Positions 5,500 through 12,945 of a DNA stretch of 27,367 nt are shown piece by piece (positions within the stretch are counted from its first letter, which is position 1; every line of letters begins with the position of its first letter). A program made the translations under genes and the position numbers. The stretch comes from a virus, in IMG/VR virus record IMGVR_UViG_3300004807_000099, positions 1 to 27,367 of that record; one strand, 5' to 3'. The notes beneath the pieces are model-generated. The model had not been told where the DNA came from. It worked only from the letters and a program-made list of their open reading frames with translations, and did no database searches.

Positions 5500-7466
5500 T
5501 ATTGTTCCTTAGCTGTTGGATTACCAGATAACAAGCCCCTTAAAGCTGTTGCTGGTACATTTTTTAATCTTGACTCAAATTTAGGTATTTCTCCAAGTCG
5601 CATCATATCTGCCAACTTAGATACTGAATTATTTTTATTAAGATTAGCGATTTGTTTAGCCCCAAAAGTGCTACCTGATAATAAAGCAGCAGATAAATTG
5701 CCACTAAGCGCATGAGTTCCAACTGTACTCAAAACACCCATAACAGTATCAGGAGCAAATTTAGATAGAAGATCTAAAGTTTTTTGAGTTACGCTACCTC
5801 TAGCTACATTTTTAATTGCTTCTTGTTCTTCAAGAGTAAAAAGCCTCATGCGCTTATCATTTCTTGCCAAACTATTCATTTGATTTTTTAAATATGTAGA
5901 TAAGCTTTGATTAGTAAATTGAGCATCATTTACCATATCATCAAATATTTCAGCCTTTTTTAATCTAGAATATTGAGTTCTAGCATCTTTCCATGCTTGA
6001 GCACCTTGAGGACTTCCAGCAGTTAAATGCTGATCTGGAGCATGAAGAACATAACTATCAAACTCGTCTTTTAATTTTCCAGCCAACATTCTAACTTTAG
6101 GATTTGGAGAAACTTGCTCTCCAGCAATAATTTCTCTTAATGCTTGTAGCTCTAAATAATCTTTTGGTCTAGATGTATTTTTTAATTCATCTAATGCAGC
6201 TTTAATTCCTGAGTAAGTGTTTGAATTTTCAGCATAACCAAACTGCCTTAAATCTTTACCAACTTGATCCATATGCGCTGCAAACTTATCAGGAGCAAAT
6301 TGAATTCCTGATTTTTCGGCTTGACTGTAAAGATTTTTTGCAGTTGCAGCAAGTTCTTCTTGAGAAGGAGCATTTAAAGATCTTTGCTTTAATGAAACTC
6401 CAAAAGGCATACCTGCAATAGCACCAGCACCCATAGCCAGATAAGGATTGTTGGTTTTTTCATAAACAGCTTGACCTGCCACAGCAGAAGGAATGGAAGC
6501 GGCTAATTGTTTATAAGGTGCAGCAGAAGCAGACTCAGCTACTCCTCTTACAAAAGGAGAAGCTGCTGTTGTTGCCAATCTTGTCATCGCAGGTAATTCG
6601 GCAGCAGTTCCACCCATTGCGCTACCAGCAGTTTGAATCATTCTTTCTGGGCCAGTTTGAGCTTCAGGAAGGCCAAGTTTATTCATATATTGCTGAGTTA
6701 TGTCGCTTGGCATTCCTAATTTAGGAATATTGGTTCCAGCAAAACGATTAATGCCACCTGTAACAGCATTGATGCCAGTATTTAATACATCGCCAACAGG
6801 AAGCGCAACAGAACCTACAAGAGCTCCTGGAGGCCCTGCAAGAGTTCCGCCAATAGCAGCACCAGTTACAGCAGGAGTTGCTCCTCTAGTAAATAATCCA
6901 GCAGCCCTATTTAAAGTAAGATTAGGTTTTGGTTGAAGTTCTGATTCAGGAATATTGGTGCTTCCTGGCAAAGATTCTGGATTTATAAAAAGTTTATTAT
7001 TTTCAGAAAGGTCTACACCCTCTAAAACTTTATCAAGATACTTTTCTGGATCTTTAGTTTTAAATCCACCATAAGCTTTCATGGCTTTTACATAATCGCC
7101 GCCATGCTCTTTATGTAGTTGGCTAATGTAGTAATCCATTGCAGCCCTAGCTTCATCAGCTTTAAATGGATTAAATTCAACGCCTTGTTTATGTAACATG
7201 GCAACTGTTTCTGGCATAAATTGACCTAAACCCATAGCACCAGATTCAGGATTTACAGCATGAGGATTGCCAGAACTTTCAGTTTGAATAACATTTTCCA
7301 AAAGCTTTGTTGGAGTTCCATAACTTTTTTTGGTATCAAATTTGTTTGATTCAGGAGGTGTATATCCAGTAACTTGAACACCAGGTTTACCTGTGCCAGT
7401 TTTACCAGAACCAGGCAAAAGTGCAGGTGCTGTTAATGAATCTGGATCTACAAATTCTAAAGCCAT
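5499..7466 (-). CDS. Ejection/internal virion protein with lytic transglycosylase domain (P22 gp16-like position)
   Basis: A 655-residue protein. Residues about 52-150 form a soluble lytic transglycosylase domain: VIQTESSGNPHAVN with the catalytic E63, GAMGLGQFMP (76-85) and the later YGG motif (AMKAYGG, 128-134). Such domains cut peptidoglycan glycan strands. Behind it lies a glycine/alanine/proline-rich, weakly hydrophobic stretch (about 188-240) and a long helical region. It is third after the gp7-like protein and the 481-residue protein, the order of P22 gp7-gp20-gp16, and its size is close to gp16 (about 609). It probably travels with the DNA into the host and opens the cell wall. Confidence 0.85.
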   Translation of the reverse strand: MALEFVDPDSLTAPALLPGSGKTGTGKPGVQVTGYTPPESNKFDTKKSYGTPTKLLENVIQTESSGNPHAVNPESGAMGLGQFMPETVAMLHKQGVEFNPFKADEARAAMDYYISQLHKEHGGDYVKAMKAYGGFKTKDPEKYLDKVLEGVDLSENNKLFINPESLPGSTNIPESELQPKPNLTLNRAAGLFTRGATPAVTGAAIGGTLAGPPGALVGSVALPVGDVLNTGINAVTGGINRFAGTNIPKLGMPSDITQQYMNKLGLPEAQTGPERMIQTAGSAMGGTAAELPAMTRLATTAASPFVRGVAESASAAPYKQLAASIPSAVAGQAVYEKTNNPYLAMGAGAIAGMPFGVSLKQRSLNAPSQEELAATAKNLYSQAEKSGIQFAPDKFAAHMDQVGKDLRQFGYAENSNTYSGIKAALDELKNTSRPKDYLELQALREIIAGEQVSPNPKVRMLAGKLKDEFDSYVLHAPDQHLTAGSPQGAQAWKDARTQYSRLKKAEIFDDMVNDAQFTNQSLSTYLKNQMNSLARNDKRMRLFTLEEQEAIKNVARGSVTQKTLDLLSKFAPDTVMGVLSTVGTHALSGNLSAALLSGSTFGAKQIANLNKNNSVSKLADMMRLGEIPKFESRLKNVPATALRGLLSGNPTAKEQ

Positions 7467-8911
7467 TATTTGCCCCTAGTAGCAAGATTATTAATAACTC
7501 TTAAATCTTCTTGAGCTTTTTTATATCTTTCTGATTTTTCTCCGCCAAGTTCTTTTGTAACTTGAATAAGCCCTTGTGGGTCTATACCAGCATTTCTTTT
7601 AGCATCAGCCAATCTTATTGAATCTAAGTTTAAATTAGAATTCCATTTTTGCTGATATTCATTTGCATACAAAGGATTGTTATTGCTAATGGTTTGAGAT
7701 TTATCTACCCCATGATTAAACATTTGAACACCATAAGCCAATGCTCTGTTATATCTAGAGGTATATTGAATAGCTTCTGGATTCCAAGTAGTTTTACCTG
7801 CTGTTTGAACAGCTTGTTCAATTTGTTTTTGAGTTCCGCCAGTACCGCCCATTTTTCCTGCTCCGTATGCAGGATTTTGCGACAGTAAATTGGTTTCATT
7901 AGTTAATACATGGCCTAAAATATCAAAGTTTGCCGCTGGATTTCTTGTATTAAAATCAGGAATTCCAACATAGTTACCTTTAAGCGCATTCCATAACTGA
8001 GCACCTTGTCCAGTATCGGTAACTTGTGATAACTGAATGGCTTGATTTGCAGCAGATTCAATTTGAACCGCTTTACCAGCTTGCTCTCTTGAAGTATTAA
8101 CCAAATTATTACCAATCTCAAGATTAGTAGAAGTTTGAGGTGAAAGAGCAGATACAACAGGCTTTTGTTGATTTGCAGGTTTATTCATTTGTGCTGGTGT
8201 AACACCACCTTGAGCACCAGGAACTTGATAACCAACAGGTTGCATTTGTCCTTGTGGGCCAACTAAATATTCTGTTCCTGGAGGCAATCCAGAACCATCA
8301 CCAGGTTGAGCAACTTGTTTAGTTCCAACAGGAATTTGACCTTGAACAAATTGATTTTGCGGCGCACCTTGATATTGTGATGTTGGAATAAATTGTGTTC
8401 CTTGACCAGTAGAAACTGGAGTAGGAGCACGATTAGCTTGTGCAAATTGCTCTGTGTTTGTACCAGCTTGTTGAACACCATTTTTAATCATTTGAACAGC
8501 TTGAAAAGGATCTTTATCTACTAGACTAAGAATCTCTTGATGAGCTTTGCCACCATTCATTTCTGGTACGCCAATACTATGCAAGTATTCTTTAGTTTGA
8601 TCTAATTTCTTTTTAATACCTTCTTTATTGCCATTAATAAAATCTGCATCAGTTAGAAGGCCACCATAAGTCGATCTAGAAATATTTGCATAATGTTGTT
8701 GCAAATCAACTCCAGCCTTTTCCGCTTCAAGAACTTTCTTTTTGCTTTCAGCTTTGCCGCCTTCAATTTTAGGCTGCAATAGAGCTTGCTTTTCTTGATA
8801 ATCAAGCAAATTGTTAAGTTGAGTCATTCCATCTTGCGGAACATATTTATTGCCAGCAACAGGATTAACTTGATAATTAGGTTCTTGAAAACCTTTAACG
8901 TCAAAAGCCAT
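7466..8911 (-). CDS. Putative ejection protein (P22 gp20-like by position)
   Basis: A 481-residue protein with a charged helical N-terminal third and a very glutamine-, glycine- and proline-rich middle (about residues 155-270), followed by a more ordered C-terminal part. I recognise no motif. It lies between the gp7-like protein and the transglycosylase ejection protein; P22 gp20 holds that place and is also about 470 residues and glutamine-rich. By synteny it is an internal virion protein ejected with the DNA. It overlaps the next gene start by one base. Confidence 0.6.
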   Translation of the reverse strand: MAFDVKGFQEPNYQVNPVAGNKYVPQDGMTQLNNLLDYQEKQALLQPKIEGGKAESKKKVLEAEKAGVDLQQHYANISRSTYGGLLTDADFINGNKEGIKKKLDQTKEYLHSIGVPEMNGGKAHQEILSLVDKDPFQAVQMIKNGVQQAGTNTEQFAQANRAPTPVSTGQGTQFIPTSQYQGAPQNQFVQGQIPVGTKQVAQPGDGSGLPPGTEYLVGPQGQMQPVGYQVPGAQGGVTPAQMNKPANQQKPVVSALSPQTSTNLEIGNNLVNTSREQAGKAVQIESAANQAIQLSQVTDTGQGAQLWNALKGNYVGIPDFNTRNPAANFDILGHVLTNETNLLSQNPAYGAGKMGGTGGTQKQIEQAVQTAGKTTWNPEAIQYTSRYNRALAYGVQMFNHGVDKSQTISNNNPLYANEYQQKWNSNLNLDSIRLADAKRNAGIDPQGLIQVTKELGGEKSERYKKAQEDLRVINNLATRGK

Positions 8912-8921
8912 AATTTATCCT

Positions 8922-9821
8922 TTAAGCACTCATGTAATCTGCGGAATACTGACCACCAAGTTGTGTAGCTCCGCCAACAGGAGTGGGCAAATTAAATGAA
9001 TTTCCTGCTGTTGGAGTAAATCCAGTTGAATTTACTATGTTGTTATAGTCTTGAGGTTTATTGGGCTGAGAAAAATAATTACCAGCTAATGCTCCAAGCA
9101 TTGTCCCTGTATTGCCATACATATTAGCCATAGTATTTGCTGCGCCTGCTGTGCCTGACCCTTGTGCGTAACCTTGCTGACCATAGTTTCCTGCTAATGC
9201 ACTACCTAATGAAGTATTTAGATTAGCCATTGAACCTCCATAACCAGTAGTTACATCAGCTAATTTGCTTGTAGCATCTAATCCCATTTTAGAAATAGGC
9301 GTTAAATTGCCAAAAATGTTATTACGTTGAGTTTGATAGTTGGTAAATGCGTTTTGATAAGCATTTTGAGCAAAATTACCTACATTAGACTGTAAACCTT
9401 GCAAAGCATTACCGCTTAACAATCCGCCGCTTGCATTGGAAACAGCATTGGTAGTGCCTGTTAATTGACCTTTTAAAAAATCATAATTAGGAGCAAGGCC
9501 ATTATATAAATCTTGGGTATTAAACTGATGCGATGCGTAGCCGCTATTAATTAAATCGCTTAAATTATTGGTTGCCGCTGTTCCTGCTGTTGTATAAGGG
9601 GTATATAAACCACTAGCAGTATTGTAGGCATTGGTTAAATATGGGCCAGCATTAGTAAATCCAGTATTTAACGCAGTTGCAGCATTTTGCAATCCAGCAA
9701 CTTGTTGCGCTGCGCCCTCTCGTTGGCCTTGAGCAGCCGTAGTTCCGCCTATAGCTTGGCCGACAATGTTACCTATAATAGGTGCTGCTACTGAAGCAGC
9801 TAAAACTGAACCGATTGGCAT
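8922..9821 (-). CDS. DNA transfer / ejection protein (P22 gp7-like)
   Basis: A 299-residue protein with a hydrophobic glycine/alanine-rich N-terminus (MPIGSVLAASVAAPIIGNIVG), then an A/N/Q-rich helical body. The central pattern, a YDFLKGQLTG segment, SGGLLSGNALQGL (about 131-143), AYQNAFTNYQTQRNN and a glycine/asparagine-rich tail, is typical of the P22 gp7-like ejection protein group, in which GG.LSG and F..YQTQR recur. These proteins are packed in the head and help form the channel for DNA across the envelope. It starts the gp7-gp20-gp16 triplet. Confidence 0.72.
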   Translation of the reverse strand: MPIGSVLAASVAAPIIGNIVGQAIGGTTAAQGQREGAAQQVAGLQNAATALNTGFTNAGPYLTNAYNTASGLYTPYTTAGTAATNNLSDLINSGYASHQFNTQDLYNGLAPNYDFLKGQLTGTTNAVSNASGGLLSGNALQGLQSNVGNFAQNAYQNAFTNYQTQRNNIFGNLTPISKMGLDATSKLADVTTGYGGSMANLNTSLGSALAGNYGQQGYAQGSGTAGAANTMANMYGNTGTMLGALAGNYFSQPNKPQDYNNIVNSTGFTPTAGNSFNLPTPVGGATQLGGQYSADYMSA

Positions 9822-9822
9822 T

Positions 9823-10176
9823 TTAAACCTCTTTTATCAATACTTTATCTATTTTATCTGCATCTGTTTCATTTGTGGCATGAATACAGTACCAAACACA
9901 ATCTTCTAACGCTAAAATTGCATGATTTACGCTATTTTTAATTTCAATACAAACTGGTGCTACATACTGATTAGAAGAATCATCAGTAGTAATTAATACA
10001 GAACCTTTAGCCAAAATGCTTAAATGGCTGTAATTATGTTGATGCGATAACGCCGTATATCCTTTTGGAATACACATTTCTTTAGAATACAGGCCATCAG
10101 AAAAATGATGAATAGTACCTAAGTCTACCTCAAAAGTGCCTAATTTTTGAGCAGCAAGTTCAGTAATTGTTGTCAT
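9823..10176 (-). CDS. Phage cupin-fold protein
   Basis: A 117-residue single-domain cupin-like protein. IPKGYTALSHQHNYSHLSILAKG (from about residue 36) is the first cupin motif, with H45 and H47 (HQH) and H51, though the usual glutamate is replaced. H85 in NSVNHAI and the ending VWYCIHATNETDADKID form the second half. The WY.IH.TNETD..KI ending is characteristic of a cupin family seen in many phages near structural genes. H45, H47 and H85 could bind a metal. The substrate and role are unknown; it may be a virion decoration or enzyme. It overlaps the upstream gene by 4 bases and ends one base before the gp7-like start. Confidence 0.75.
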   Translation of the reverse strand: MTTITELAAQKLGTFEVDLGTIHHFSDGLYSKEMCIPKGYTALSHQHNYSHLSILAKGSVLITTDDSSNQYVAPVCIEIKNSVNHAILALEDCVWYCIHATNETDADKIDKVLIKEV

Positions 10177-10412
10177 GGATTGTAATAAGGAACTTTAAAA
10201 GGTTGTCCATTAATCGTAACATTCATAAACCCTGCTGGATTTGCAGGCAAAGTAGCAGAACCAGCCGTAGCAGTAGTCGCTGAAGTGTTATTTGTCAAAT
10301 TTAAAAAAAACTGAATCCAAGCTCTAGTTGGCCTATTTATAGGAGGATTATCTAAAAAATCCGTTTGAGGCAAAGGATTATTAGTATTTCCAGAAAATAT
10401 TTGATTACTCAT
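10173..10412 (-). CDS. Small virion-associated protein (79 aa)
   Basis: A 79-residue polar protein: an asparagine/proline-rich start (SGNTNNPLPQTDFLDNPPINRPTRAW), one short helix (about 30-42), an Ala/Thr linker and the ending GFMNVTINGQPFKVPYYNP. The N.TINGQ..K.PYY ending recurs in small proteins of tail regions of many environmental phages. It sits where P22 has gp26 (tail needle) or gp14, but is far shorter than the needle (233 aa) and has no long helix. Its stop and start overlap both neighbours. Confidence 0.6.
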   Translation of the reverse strand: MSNQIFSGNTNNPLPQTDFLDNPPINRPTRAWIQFFLNLTNNTSATTATAGSATLPANPAGFMNVTINGQPFKVPYYNP

Positions 10413-12403
10413 TAATTTTCACCTTCCGAACCTTTAAGGTTTGCAGAAACCACTACAGCTTTAATTGGATCAGTAACGACTACTTCAAAAATTCTATCTC
10501 TAGCCATACCAAGTCTACGCCAAATAGCCCTGTGTTTGTAATATCCCTGCTGTCCTAAATCTTGCCAATATTCTTTTGACCAAGTAGATCCACCATCATT
10601 AGACCAGCGAAGCATAGCTTTTGGGTTATATAAAATGTCATTTTGATTAAGTTGTCCAGCATTCCCCAAAACATCAATATCTTGCACTCCAATAGTCAAT
10701 GGAGTATTTAAGGGGATGGTATATGGACTACCTAAATAAGTATTTCTATCACGTGAAAAGCCATTAATTCCAACACCAGGTTGAAACTGAATTTGCAATT
10801 CGTCAAAATACTGACGTTGTAAATCGGTCAAAATATGAGGAGCTCTACGCAATCTGCGAATTTCGCCGCCATTATCTGTGTAATTGGCTTGATCTAATTG
10901 ATACAGATTGCCATTTTGCCAATCTCCAACAACTACAACACCTTGAAAAACAGCCGCACAATTACTGCGATGACGATGGTATTGGTTGTTTGAATCTACC
11001 CATAACCATTTATGCCATAACTCTGTAGTAAAGTCATACGCCCAAGTAATATCAATAGTCGGAAAGCTTACAACATAGACTTCATGGCCTTCTAGCTGGT
11101 ATGTATAAGCTATGGCATCGGCTGTATATTGGTCTAAAAGACTTTGTTCTACAGCATGGGTAGAAATGCGCTGAGGAGTATAGCCATTCATCAAAACAAC
11201 TTGATTTAAACCGCGAATGTTTTGAGAAACATAAGCAAAAGAGTTTCCTACTCTTGCTACTGATTGAGCAGCCGCAATACCTTGCTGGGTAGAACTTCCT
11301 GGAATACGCTGATAAGCTAATGGAAAAGTTCCTTGATCTGACCATACTTCTGATGATTTTTCACCTAACAAATAAAGCTGACCATTGTTTGCTATTAAAG
11401 AAACAAGATTGTCAGGAGCAGTAAATTTGCTTCCAAAACTTAAAGCTTGAGTAATTGGGCTTAAAAGACCAGAAATGGCAAATTGCTGACTGTTTGGCCT
11501 GTTATAAATAAAATAGTTGTCATTAACATCAACTACATCACCGCCAGTAAATGCGCCATCTGTTGTAGGTAATATTGTAAATTGCTCTGCATAAATTGTT
11601 TCAGAACTAACAGTTAAAGAGCCGCCACTTAATATGTAAGTTCCTGTTCCGCCTGTACCAGTTCCTAAAGCAGTAATGATGGTATTAGTCGGTATTCCAG
11701 CACCAATAATGGTTGTTCCAACAGCTAAAGAACCATACAAAACCGCTGTTACAGTAAGGGTAACTACTAATGGAGAACCAGCAGAAGCAATAGAACCAGT
11801 AAAAATACAATAAGGAGGATCGGTATTTAATGTTTCGGAAACAATATTTTGAGAATTATTGACAGTCCAGCTAAAGCCTGAACCGCCTGTAATAATTGTT
11901 CCAGGCAATACACCGCTACCAAAAACTTGAGAGCCAATACTTATTGTGCCAGTTACAAGAGTTGTAATATTTAAAGTTGTTCCTGAAATAGAACCAGTAA
12001 AAATTATTGTATCAGGAGTATCAATTAGCCAAGAATAGCGATTTGCGCCATCTACAATATAAATATAAACACCATTATCGGTAATGCTTACAGGGCCAGT
12101 TGTAGTCTTTAATTGACCAATAATAGAAGATTGATTATTGTAGGCAACCGAATATACATATTCACCACAAACAGCAATAAGCTGAGATCCACCTGATGAA
12201 ATAGTTCTTAAACCTCTTACTGGTCTATTAGGCTGTAAGTTTGTTAAAAATGTTAAACCTGGAGTTGGGTAAAGAGCAACAACGCCTCTTTCACCTTGAG
12301 CTTTTGTAGGATCAATTTCAGGCCTAAAATTTATGCACTCTTGATCGTCTTGATAAATAGATGGAGCAGAATATGCAGCTCCTACAAAACCAAAGTCAGC
12401 CAT
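10412..12403 (-). CDS. P22 gp10-like tail hub / packaged-DNA stabilisation protein with inserted domains
   Basis: A 663-residue protein. The N-terminal part (INFRPEID, ALYPTPGL at 43-50, VRGLR, IAVCG) and the later GYFIY/NRP, GSSTQQGIAAAQSV and AYDFTTELWHKW parts fit the gp10-like propeller-type tail accessory protein, which plugs the portal after packaging and carries the tail. P22 gp10 has 472 residues; here about 140 extra residues (132-275) are inserted between YSWLID and FTILPTTDGAFTGGD. The insert is two copies of a beta-rich module starting FTGSI. The same module is in the gp4-like gene. Gene order gp4-gp10 is kept, apart from the homing endonuclease between them. Confidence 0.82.
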   Translation of the reverse strand: MADFGFVGAAYSAPSIYQDDQECINFRPEIDPTKAQGERGVVALYPTPGLTFLTNLQPNRPVRGLRTISSGGSQLIAVCGEYVYSVAYNNQSSIIGQLKTTTGPVSITDNGVYIYIVDGANRYSWLIDTPDTIIFTGSISGTTLNITTLVTGTISIGSQVFGSGVLPGTIITGGSGFSWTVNNSQNIVSETLNTDPPYCIFTGSIASAGSPLVVTLTVTAVLYGSLAVGTTIIGAGIPTNTIITALGTGTGGTGTYILSGGSLTVSSETIYAEQFTILPTTDGAFTGGDVVDVNDNYFIYNRPNSQQFAISGLLSPITQALSFGSKFTAPDNLVSLIANNGQLYLLGEKSSEVWSDQGTFPLAYQRIPGSSTQQGIAAAQSVARVGNSFAYVSQNIRGLNQVVLMNGYTPQRISTHAVEQSLLDQYTADAIAYTYQLEGHEVYVVSFPTIDITWAYDFTTELWHKWLWVDSNNQYHRHRSNCAAVFQGVVVVGDWQNGNLYQLDQANYTDNGGEIRRLRRAPHILTDLQRQYFDELQIQFQPGVGINGFSRDRNTYLGSPYTIPLNTPLTIGVQDIDVLGNAGQLNQNDILYNPKAMLRWSNDGGSTWSKEYWQDLGQQGYYKHRAIWRRLGMARDRIFEVVVTDPIKAVVVSANLKGSEGEN
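11588..12001 (-). repeat. Two tandem beta-sandwich-like modules inserted in the gp10-like protein
   Basis: Residues 135-198 and 201-272 of the gp10-like protein are each about 65-72 residues and follow the same plan: FTGSI start, a valine/threonine strand, an IG..V.G.G.....TII turn, a glycine-rich loop, then a strand ending VSET. The first copy begins with DNA almost the same as a copy in the gp4-like gene (11969-12001 versus 13665-13697, 31 of 33 bases). Confidence 0.8.
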
Positions 12404-12405
12404 TT

Positions 12406-12945
12406 TTAATCCTCTATATAAGTTAGATTGTTAAAAATGCCATAAATTACATTATATGTAACATTAAATTTTTTAGCTATTTTTCTGCCTGATATTAAAC
12501 CTTTTAATGATCGTATTTCGAAAACTTCTTTAGATGTTAATTTTCTTAATGATCGTTTTGCTTTTTGTTTTCCATTTTTACTAATTAATATTTTTTGTTC
12601 GTTTGATAAAGTTGATCCTTTTCTTGAAGATTCTTTACCTTTTTTTGCAATACTCATTTTTAATCTTGTTTCACTGGAAGGATTTGAGCACCCTTCTCCA
12701 CCATCGGTATGGTTGCATAAATCAATACCTATATCTTTCATGCAAGAAATAAGCAAAACTTCATGGTTTAAAGCTTCTTTTTCAGTTTTCCAATATGCAA
12801 GAATATTAACTTCATAGTCATATTTTGCAACAATCCGTTTCCAATGCTCGCTTCTATCTTTTTTATATGCACGAATTCCTTGTCCTTTTCCAATGTAAAA
12901 AGGAGTTCCATCAAGCTTATTATGAGAATAAGTGTAATGTTGCAT
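12406..12945 (-). CDS. Free-standing GIY-YIG homing endonuclease
   Basis: A 179-residue selfish endonuclease between the gp4-like and gp10-like genes. Its N-terminal domain has the GIY-YIG elements: YTY (4-6) standing for GIY, FYIGKGQG (16-23) for YIG, R25, catalytic E62 in LNHEVLLI, and N79 in LCNHTDGGEG. Residues about 90-112 (SSETRLKMSIAKKGKESSRKG) look like a NUMOD3 DNA-binding motif, and 138-173 (SKEVFEIRSLKGLISGRKIAKKF) like a helix-turn-helix. Such enzymes cut alleles lacking them and spread by repair. Both flanking genes are intact, so it is not inside an intron. Its start overlaps the gp4-like stop as TAATG. It is visibly more AT-rich than its neighbours, a sign of acquisition. Confidence 0.9.
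   Translation of the reverse strand: MQHYTYSHNKLDGTPFYIGKGQGIRAYKKDRSEHWKRIVAKYDYEVNILAYWKTEKEALNHEVLLISCMKDIGIDLCNHTDGGEGCSNPSSETRLKMSIAKKGKESSRKGSTLSNEQKILISKNGKQKAKRSLRKLTSKEVFEIRSLKGLISGRKIAKKFNVTYNVIYGIFNNLTYIED

Noticed and set aside
6221-6936. Several 66-78 codon plus-strand ORFs opposite the transglycosylase ejection gene
   Set aside because: All lie antisense to a gene with clear motifs and have biased composition.
11082-11345. 87-codon minus-strand ORF in another frame of the gp10-like gene
   Set aside because: Cysteine- and serine-rich text without family features, inside a recognised gene; no ribosome site seen.
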